From NCBI GenBank assembly GCA_016190375.1, contig JACPQR010000110.1, forward strand, positions 34,161 to 98,160: a stretch of DNA of 64,000 bases, in the 5' to 3' direction. A program made the position numbers and the translations under genes. Source of the DNA: Deltaproteobacteria bacterium. GTDB taxonomy: Bacteria; Myxococcota_A; Polyangia; JACPQR01. Shown piece after piece: positions 57,794 through 64,000 of this stretch. The notes beneath the pieces are model-generated. The model did no database searches. It saw only the letters and a program-made list of their open reading frames with translations, and was not told the origin of the DNA. Positions within the stretch are counted from its first letter, which is position 1; each line of letters opens with the position of its first letter.

Positions 57794-59673
57794 ATGAAGC
57801 GATTGTTCTCGCTGTGCTGCGTCCTGATGATGGCCGGGTGCGGCGACGACGGGTCCGAGGGAGAGGGAGAGGGCGAGGGAGAAGGCGAGGGCGAGGGCGA
57901 GGGCGAGGGAGAAGGGGAGGGCGAGGGAGAAGGCGAAGGCGAGGGCGAAGGCGAAGGCGAAGGCGAGGGCGAGGGCGAGCTGGCGACGGCGCTGGTCACG
58001 CCGGAGGAGGGGGGCACGCTCACGAGCACCGACGGGCGCCTCACGCTCGTCGTGCCGCCCGGGGCAGTGGCCGATCCGACCGAGGTTTCCGCACGGAGAC
58101 TCGCGCCCGACGAGATCGCGGAGCTCGGCGACGTCACGCTGGGACTCGCCTACGAGCTTCGCCCCGACGGCCTGGTCTTCGCGGTGCCAGCGGAGGCCGC
58201 GATCGGGTTCAGCGCGGCCGAGATCGAGGCCGACGGGGGGATCCCCGTTCTCGACCTGTTCTCGCGGAACGGCGAGGACGAAGAGCAGCTCGACGGCAGC
58301 GGGACGGAGATCGACCTGAGCAGCGGCTCGGTCGCCGCTCGCGGCGCGCTTGCGCACTTCTCTCGGTTGCACGTGCGCAACAACAGGTGGTGGACGGCCT
58401 TCTTCGGGCCCGGCGACGTGGAGACCACCGTCGGCGAGCAGTTCAGCGAGGACATCCTCATCAGCAATGAAGGCCAGTTCTCTCGAGCCAGCGCGTGGTT
58501 CACGGTGAGGGACCCCGCGGGGGGGGCAGTCGAGTACGTGGGCGCCGATGGCGACCTCGATCTGGCCGACGGCCTGGGGGCGGGAACGAGCGTTGCGCGC
58601 GGCTTGACGTACTCGTGCGAGGGGGAGGGAACGGAAGAGCAGAACGTCGAGTTCTATGCCCAGAACCCGAACGACTTCGAGAAGAAGCCCGACGTCGAGT
58701 TCTACTTCGTGGTCTCGTGCACGGCTTTCGGTGCGCTTCCCCTGCTCGAGTACCCCTCCGGCGCGACGACCGTCGGGCCTGTCGAGGGCGTCGACCGGAC
58801 GAGCTACTGCGGCCGCGACGAGGAGGCGGGGGCGGTCGCGTGCGCGCCGATCGCCGATCTGGCGACGAACGCCTTCGACGAGACGCGCGTGTTCGCGACG
58901 TCCACCGGCGAGGACTCCTGGTGGCTGTGGACCGCGCTGCAGGGTGACGGCGACGTCTGGTTCGCGAGCTCGCTGAACGGGGGCGAAAGCTTCACCACGA
59001 CCAACGTCTCGAACGACGCGACGTCCGAGCTCCCAGCGATCGAGCTGACGGATGCCGGGACGATACGGTGGTCGTGACCGGCAGTGACTCGACGTCCGGT
59101 AACTACCGGCCACACGCCGCGGGCTCGACCGACGGCGGCCTCACCTGGAACCCGTGGACGGCGCTGTCGGACACGGGTGTGATCTACGGTAAGGTAGTTT
59201 CGGCGGTGTCGCCGACGACCGGCGAGGTCCGCTTCGCCTGGTCGGAGAGCACGGTCGGCCAGTGGGACCACGAGATCTTCGTCTCCGGTACCCTCGACGG
59301 CGGCATGACCTGTTCGCCCAAGGAGAACGTGTCGCTGTCGCCCGGGATCTCCTGGGATCCGGCGCTCGCGGCCGTCGGCGACGAGTTCGCGCTCGCGTGG
59401 TCGGAGGCCGCCCCGGGCTACGAGATCTTCTTCAAGCAGACCACGGCAGGCGTGTGGGGCGACGCGACCAATGTCTCGAGCTCGCCCGACGCCGACAACT
59501 GGTCCACCGACCTGGAGCCGAACGGCGACTACCTCGTGCTGGTCTACGGCGAACAGGGCGCCGACAGGTGGGGGGCGTACTGGGTCGGGTACGGCGGCGG
59601 CGAGTGGACCCTGCCATCGGCCTTCGCGAACGACACGGATTCCTTCGAGACCCTGCTGACACACCGGAGGTGA
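57794..59673 (+). pseudogene. Gly-Glu-linker lipoprotein with a frameshift at about 59057
   Basis: The first part starts MKRLFSLCCVLMMAGCGDDG (lipobox Cys16), then a long Glu-Gly linker, a beta-rich domain (GRLTLVVPPGAVADPTEVSA, ZU5-like) and the start of a BNR/sialidase-type repeat region. It stops at 59075-59077. The next frame, from 59059, continues as DDTVVVTGSDSTSGNYRPHA, STDGGLTWNPWTALSDTGVI and so on to 59673. Adding one G to the GGG at 59057-59059 joins both into one protein of about 626 residues. It is therefore a recent pseudogene, a programmed frameshift or a sequencing error. Intact, it would be a surface protein. Confidence 0.85.
57857..57979. repeat. GAR-GGN hexamer array encoding a Glu-Gly linker
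   Basis: About 20 GAG/GAA-GGC/GGA hexamers encode the linker of the frameshifted lipoprotein. It is more degenerate (mixed GAG/GAA, GGC/GGA/GGG) than the array at 22717-22824, suggesting it is older. Confidence 0.95.
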
Positions 59674-59823
59674 AGCGGATCACGGTCCCGTGCTCGAAAG
59701 GACTCGCGGCGAAGGCGGTCGTGACCGGAGCGAGGAGCTACATCGGCAGCGCGGCCGCGCGTGCTCCCTCCCGCTCGACGAGCGCTGGCGCCGTCCGCCT
59801 GTGCTAGGCTGCCTGCGCTCGCG

Positions 59824-60282
59824 ATGGACTCGGTCGAGATCGCCTTCCGGTTGAACGGCAGCCCGGTGCGGTGCGCCGTGCCGCCCACTCTCGCGCTCCT
59901 CGAGCTCCTGCGTGATCGGTTTGGCCTGACCGGGACGAAGCTGGGGTGCGGCGAGGGCGAGTGCGGGGCGTGCACGGTCCTCGTCGACGGCGAGGCTCGC
60001 GACGCGTGCATCACGCTGGCGGTGGACGTCGACGGCCGCGAGGTCACGACCGTCGAGGGGCTGCCCGCCGCCGTCCAGCGCGCGTTCGTCGCGAACGGTG
60101 CGGTCCAGTGCGGGTTCTGCTCCCCGGGGATGGAAGCGGCCGTGGCGGGCTGGGTCGCGCGGGAGAAGGCGCTCGGTCGTGCGGACCTCGCCAGGGCGAT
60201 CGAGGGGAACCTCTGTCGCTGCACCGGCTACGTGAAGATCCTCGACGCGGCGGAGGCGTTCGCGCGGGAGTCGTCGTCGTGA
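59824..60282 (+). CDS. 2Fe-2S subunit of a molybdenum hydroxylase (CoxS/XdhC-like small subunit)
   Basis: The 152-residue protein has both iron-sulfur motifs of the family: a plant-type set GCGEGECGACTVLVDG followed by DAC (about 42-62), and a helical set CGFCSPGM with CRCTGY (about 100-140). The start MDSVEIAFRLNG is typical; the frame is open upstream without coding character. It overlaps the large-subunit gene by GTGA. It passes electrons from the molybdenum centre to the FAD subunit, whose only candidate in the window is at 44067-44921. Confidence 0.95.
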   Translation: MDSVEIAFRLNGSPVRCAVPPTLALLELLRDRFGLTGTKLGCGEGECGACTVLVDGEARDACITLAVDVDGREVTTVEGLPAAVQRAFVANGAVQCGFCSPGMEAAVAGWVAREKALGRADLARAIEGNLCRCTGYVKILDAAEAFARESSS

Positions 60283-62540
60283 GCGTGATCGGCGCGCGCG
60301 TGCCAAAGCTCGATGCGCCCGAGCGCGCGGGCGGCAGGATCCGCTACGTCCACGACATCGTCGTGCCGGGGATGCTCCACGGCGCCATCCGGAGGTCGGA
60401 TCGGGTCCACGCCAGGATCCTCTCGATCGACGTCTCTGCCGCTCGTGCACTGCCCGGGGTCCGCGCGGTGATCACGGCGAACGACATCGAGAACCGCCCC
60501 TTCGGGCACGGGCGCGACAACACGCCGCTCAAGGGCGACCGCGTCCTGTGCAGCCGGGACGAGATCGCCGCCGTCGCGGCCGACACCGAGGCGATCGCCC
60601 GCGAGGCATGCCGGCTCATCCGGGTCGAGTACGAGGATCTGGCGGCGGTCTTCTCGCCCGAGGAGGCGCTGGCCCCTGGCGCGCCTGTCCTGTACTCGCA
60701 CGTCCCCGACAACCAGCCGTTCCACTACGACTACGCCCACGGCGACCTCGAGGCCGCCGTCGCCGAGTCCGACGAGATCGTGTCGGACACGTACCGGCTC
60801 CATTACGTGACCCACTGCTGCATGGGGACGAGCGGGATCGTCGCCGACTTCTCCGCGGCCGGCGCCTTGACCGTACACTCTTCGACGCAGGTCCCGCACA
60901 TGTACCGCCGCGACCTCGCGGCCATCGTGGGCCTGCCTCCCGAGAAGGTGCGGGTCGTCCAGGCCACGATCGGCGGCGGGTTCGGCTCGAAGCTCGACAT
61001 CTATCCCTTCGAGCCGATCTGCGTGTGGCTCGCGCGGCGAAGCGGACGGCCGGTGCGGCTCCTGTTCGACCGCGAGGAGGAGTTCGTCGGCTCGCCCACC
61101 CGGCAGCCGGCGATCTTCCACATGCGATCGGGCGCGCGGAGGGACGGCACGTTCACCTTCCGCGACGTGCGGATCGTCCTCGACAACGGCGGCCACACGT
61201 CCTGGGGCGCGACGACCCCGTTCGTCATGATGCAGACCTTCTCGTCCTTGTACCGGTGCAAGGCCGTCAAGGTCCGCGCGGACGTCGTCTACACCAACAA
61301 CCCCTACGCCGGCTCGTTCCGAGGCTACGGCAACCCGCAGGCGACCTTCGCGCTCGAGGCGCAGGTCGACGCGCTCGCGGCGCGTCTCGGGATCGACCCG
61401 ATCGATCTGCGGCTCCGCAACGTGCAGGAGCCCGGCGAGGTCACCGGCCAGGGAATGCGCTTCCACTCGATCGCGCACAAGGAATGCCTCGAGACGGTTC
61501 GCGAGAGGTCGAGCTGGACGATGAAGCGCGGCCGCCCGGGAGAGGCGCACCTCAGGCGCGGCGTGGGAGTCGCGTCGCTCCTGCACGTGGGCGGCGGCGC
61601 CAAGATGTACCGCACCGACGGCTGCGGCACGACGCTCAAGCTCGACGACTTCGGCATCGTCCACGTCACGAGCGGCTCCTCCGAGATCGGCCAGGGCTCG
61701 GACACCGTCCTGGCCCAGTGCGCCGCGGAGGCGATGGGCGTCAGGCTCGAGCACGTCCGGGTCCACCGCGTCGACACCGACCTCGGTCCCTGGGACGTCG
61801 GAGTCCACGCGAGCCGCACGACGTTCATCGCGGGGAACTCCGTCTTGATGGCCGCGCGTGAGGCGAAGAAGAAGCTCCTCGGCGCCGCGTCGGCCCAGGT
61901 CCGGCGGCCGGTCGAGCGGCTCGACGTAACCGACTCGGAGATCGTCGACCTCGAGACCGGGCAGGCCGTCTCGACCGTGGGCAAGGTCGTGCGGGCCCTG
62001 CACTTCCGCGAGCGGGGCGACGTGATCATGACGTCGGCCTACTACGAGCCGCCGAGCCAGGCGCAGGACGAGGGCTACAAGGGCGACGTCTCGGCGACCT
62101 ACGCGTTCGGAGCGCAGGTCGCGGAGGTGGAGGTCGACGTCGAGACGGGTGTCGTGCGGCTCGTCCGGCTGACGGCCGCGCACGACGTCGGAAGGGCCAT
62201 CAACCGGCTCGGGATCGAGGGGCAGATCGAGGGCGGGATCGCGATGGGCGCCGGCTACGCCCTCACCGAAGAGCTGAAGGTGAGCCGCGGGGTCGTCGAG
62301 AACCCGCGCTTCCGCGACTACCACCTCGTCACCGCGCCCGAGATTCCCGAGATCGACGTCACCTTCGTCGAGCAGGGGGACCGCGAAGGGCCGTTCGGAG
62401 CCAAGGGCGTGGGCGAGGCGCCGCTCATCCCCGTCGCCGCGGCCATCGCCGCCGCGGTCGAGGACGCCACCGGAGTGCGCTTCACGAGCCTTCCGTTGAC
62501 CCCCGAGCGTGTCCTCGCGGGTCTGCGCGAGCGATCGTGA
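60279..62540 (+). CDS. Molybdopterin-binding large subunit of a xanthine-dehydrogenase/CoxL-family hydroxylase
   Basis: The 753-residue protein starts VSVIGARVPKLDAPERAGGR and shows family motifs: RYVHDIVVPGMLHGAIRRSD, ATIGGGFGSKLDIYPFEP (cofactor loop), NPYAGSFRGYGNPQATFALE, TSGSSEIGQGSDTVLAQCAA, and near the end EGPFGAKGVGEAPLIPVAAA with the catalytic Glu. The family hydroxylates N-heterocycles, aldehydes or, in the 4-hydroxybenzoyl-CoA reductase branch, removes a hydroxyl from an aromatic CoA ester. The CO-dehydrogenase active-site loop (VAYRCSFR-type Cys) is not seen: the loop reads YAGSFRGYG. The substrate is unknown. It overlaps both neighbours (GTGA). Confidence 0.93.
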   Translation: MSVIGARVPKLDAPERAGGRIRYVHDIVVPGMLHGAIRRSDRVHARILSIDVSAARALPGVRAVITANDIENRPFGHGRDNTPLKGDRVLCSRDEIAAVAADTEAIAREACRLIRVEYEDLAAVFSPEEALAPGAPVLYSHVPDNQPFHYDYAHGDLEAAVAESDEIVSDTYRLHYVTHCCMGTSGIVADFSAAGALTVHSSTQVPHMYRRDLAAIVGLPPEKVRVVQATIGGGFGSKLDIYPFEPICVWLARRSGRPVRLLFDREEEFVGSPTRQPAIFHMRSGARRDGTFTFRDVRIVLDNGGHTSWGATTPFVMMQTFSSLYRCKAVKVRADVVYTNNPYAGSFRGYGNPQATFALEAQVDALAARLGIDPIDLRLRNVQEPGEVTGQGMRFHSIAHKECLETVRERSSWTMKRGRPGEAHLRRGVGVASLLHVGGGAKMYRTDGCGTTLKLDDFGIVHVTSGSSEIGQGSDTVLAQCAAEAMGVRLEHVRVHRVDTDLGPWDVGVHASRTTFIAGNSVLMAAREAKKKLLGAASAQVRRPVERLDVTDSEIVDLETGQAVSTVGKVVRALHFRERGDVIMTSAYYEPPSQAQDEGYKGDVSATYAFGAQVAEVEVDVETGVVRLVRLTAAHDVGRAINRLGIEGQIEGGIAMGAGYALTEELKVSRGVVENPRFRDYHLVTAPEIPEIDVTFVEQGDREGPFGAKGVGEAPLIPVAAAIAAAVEDATGVRFTSLPLTPERVLAGLRERS

Positions 62541-63739
62541 GAAGGCGCACGGTACTCTCGCTCGAGCAGGCGCTGTCCCTCTCCCACGGGACGCAGCGGC
62601 TCGCGCACCTGGGCTTCCGGGTCATCCGGATCGAGGCGACCCCCGACGGCAAGGGAACGGCGACGCCCGGCGACCCGAACCGCTACGTCGGCCGTCCGTG
62701 CGCCGGCCCCCATCGCGCCGCGTACTTCGTCGCGCCGAACGCGGGCAAGCAGGCCATCACGCTCGATCTGAAGCAGGCGCAGGGGAGGCAGCTCCTCCTT
62801 CGTCTCGTCCGCGCGCTGGAGGTCGACGTGTTCTGCGTGAACACGCTCCCGATGCGGTACCGCTCGCTGGGAGTGGACTACGAGACGCTCTCGGCGGCGC
62901 GCCCCGAGCTGATCTGGGTCGGCGTGTCGGCGTACGGGCCCGACCACCCCGACGTGCCGGGCTACGACCCGGCGCTCCAGGCCGATCTCGGGATCATGCA
63001 CCTGACCGGGCCGTCCGATGGACCGCCCCAGCTCGCGGGGCTGCCGCTCGTGGACCTCAAGGCCGGCGACGAGGTGTTCGCGCAGGTGATGCTCGCCCTC
63101 GCCGAGCTCGCGGAGACGGGCCGCGGCAAGCGGGTCGACATCTCCATGGCGCAGGCGGCCGCGAGCTGGCACCTGACGACGCTCCCGCTCCTCGACCTCG
63201 GGACGCCGCCAGAGGAGCTGGTCCGTACGGGCGCGGAGCACCGCGCCTGGGTGCCGGTCAACGTCTATCCCACCGCCGACGGCTGGGTGTACCTCGCGAT
63301 CGGCAACAACCGTCAGTGGCTGGCTTTCTGCGCGATCGAAGGCCTCGAGAAGCTCTCGACGCCCGAGCGCGCGACGAACGAAGGCCGGCGCGCCGGCCGC
63401 GAGGCGCTCCACCGCGACATCGCCGCGCTCCTGCCCGCGCGCCGCACCCAGGAATGGATCGACCTCTTCCGAACCGCCGGCCTACCCTGCGCCTCGATCC
63501 GCGACATCGAGGCCCTGCGGGCGCACCCGGCCATCGCGCCCAGGCTCCTGACCACGCGCACGCCCGACGGCCGAGCCGTCAGGCTCCCGCCGCCCGCGGT
63601 CGAGACCGAGGCGCTCTCGGCCGCAGGCCGCGAGCTCGGCTTCGCCCCGGACTACGGCGCCGACACGGACGCGGTCCTCGCCGAGGCCGGCGTGGCCGAG
63701 GCCGAGCGTGCCGACCTGCGCACGCGCGGCGTCGTGTAG
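62537..63739 (+). CDS. Class III CoA-transferase (CaiB/BaiF family)
   Basis: The 400-residue protein has family motifs: HLGFRVIRIEATPDGKGTAT at the N-terminus, AAYFVAPNAGKQAITLDLKQ, ALEVDVFCVNTLPMRYRSLG, PELIWVGVSAYGPDHPDVPG, and the catalytic-Asp segment PLVDLKAGDEVFAQVMLALA near 175. Such enzymes move CoA between acids, so it could activate the substrate of the hydroxylase or of the mutase operon. It starts with GTG over the large-subunit stop. The last ~258 bp lie antisense to the radical SAM frame at the window edge. Confidence 0.92.
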   Translation: MRRRTVLSLEQALSLSHGTQRLAHLGFRVIRIEATPDGKGTATPGDPNRYVGRPCAGPHRAAYFVAPNAGKQAITLDLKQAQGRQLLLRLVRALEVDVFCVNTLPMRYRSLGVDYETLSAARPELIWVGVSAYGPDHPDVPGYDPALQADLGIMHLTGPSDGPPQLAGLPLVDLKAGDEVFAQVMLALAELAETGRGKRVDISMAQAAASWHLTTLPLLDLGTPPEELVRTGAEHRAWVPVNVYPTADGWVYLAIGNNRQWLAFCAIEGLEKLSTPERATNEGRRAGREALHRDIAALLPARRTQEWIDLFRTAGLPCASIRDIEALRAHPAIAPRLLTTRTPDGRAVRLPPPAVETEALSAAGRELGFAPDYGADTDAVLAEAGVAEAERADLRTRGVV

Positions 63740-64000
63740 CGCCTGGTGGTCCCGGACTGCCCAGGCCGTGTGGTGCCGGACGCCGTGCGCCTCGTTGATG
63801 GAGGCGAGCTCGTCGGCGGCGGCGCGGTAGGCGCAACCAGGGCGCCCTTCCCATTCCTTCGACCGCAGGCGGAGCGTGCGGAAGTACTCCGAGCAGAGGA
63901 CGTCCAGAAGCCCGTGGTCGCTCACATGGAAGCGCGAGAAGGGCACGAAGGGGCAAGGGTCCAGCGTGCCGTACGCGCTCACATGGATCATCTCGCGACC
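63482..64000 (-). CDS. Radical SAM protein with SPASM-type C-terminus, 5' part outside window
   Basis: The visible part begins inside the gene and reads MIHVSAYGTLDPCPFVPFSR, then HGLLDVLCSEYFRTLRLRSK and WEGRPGCAYRAAADELASIN, the usual end of SPASM/twitch-type radical SAM proteins (Gly-x-x-x-x-CPF, then a later Cys in GCAYR). From about 63739 the frame runs antisense to the CoA-transferase gene down to a stop at 63482 and has composition expected of antisense sequence. The true end may therefore lie near 63740 with a frameshift or misread, or the gene may really overlap. The radical SAM cluster motif is not visible. Confidence 0.6.
   Translation of the reverse strand, partial: GREMIHVSAYGTLDPCPFVPFSRFHVSDHGLLDVLCSEYFRTLRLRSKEWEGRPGCAYRAAADELASINEAHGVRHHTAWAVRDHQALHDAARAQVGTLGLGHAGLGEDRVRVGAVVRGEAELAACGRERLGLDRGRREPDGSAVGRARGQEPGRDGRVRPQGLDVADRGAG

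Noticed and set aside
60279..62540. Aerobic carbon-monoxide dehydrogenase large subunit
   Set aside because: The active-site loop with the Cu-binding Cys (CSFR type) is absent; the loop reads YAGSFRGYG, so this is another member of the hydroxylase family.

Overview
The window is very GC-rich bacterial DNA with strong third-position G/C bias. The gene content points to a Myxococcota (delta-proteobacterial, Polyangiales/Sandaracinaceae-like) genome. Indicators are four Ser/Thr kinases with a C-terminal membrane segment, two FHA-sigma54 activators, PEGA/TPR envelope proteins, a MopE-type metal-binding motif, and many lipoproteins with low-complexity linkers (Asp-Ala-Gly, Asp-Ala, Gly-Glu). This placement rests on gene content only; there is no rRNA or other marker in the window, and no tRNA or CRISPR array was seen.

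Layout. 1-5200 (minus): a truncated Hsp70-family protein, a secreted metallophosphoesterase and an LVIVD-repeat lipoprotein. 5.6-6.25 kb: a VapBC-like toxin-antitoxin pair. 6.4-13.4 kb: signalling module A (FHA-sigma54 activator, kinase, then a divergent PEGA protein and a beta-propeller/MopE lipoprotein), interrupted by nested inverted repeats and a MazF-type pair. 13.5-17.0 kb (minus): a VTC-CotH-CotH operon. 17.3-20.8 kb: a B12-type radical SAM enzyme, a small lipoprotein, an exported protein and an NmrA-like reductase. 20.9-26.5 kb: two near-twin kinases flanking a Cys-rich lipoprotein and a TPR-PEGA protein. 26.5-27.6 kb: pseudogene debris inside a 44-bp direct repeat. 27.6-31.5 kb: indolepyruvate oxidoreductase, with an unusually fused alpha subunit. 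31.5-34.1 kb: an accessory patch of broken or unrecognised small genes and a satellite array.

34.1-44.9 kb (plus): a tightly coupled catabolic operon, HyuA-HyuB-ATC-hydrolase-like-acyl-CoA dehydrogenase-HMGS-like/DUF35-thiolase-B12 subunit-acyl-CoA mutase-FAD subunit of a molybdenum hydroxylase. The other two molybdenum hydroxylase subunits and a class III CoA-transferase lie at 59.8-63.7 kb, so the two blocks plausibly serve one pathway that hydroxylates, CoA-activates and rearranges an unknown N-containing or branched substrate. Between them lie lipoproteins, a perfect 26-bp inverted-repeat element (46.56-46.68 kb), an M1 aminopeptidase, a PKD/BNR-type protein and signalling module B (52.1-57.6 kb), which has the same parts as module A. 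A frameshifted Gly-Glu-linker lipoprotein follows. The window ends inside a SPASM-type radical SAM gene.

The most unusual points are the duplicated kinase/FHA/PEGA/propeller modules, kinase-gene ends left as direct repeats around about 1.1-kb segments at two loci, the IorA-GltD-like-ferredoxin fusion, the Cys-less HMGS-like/DUF35 fusion, and several unexplained inverted repeats.
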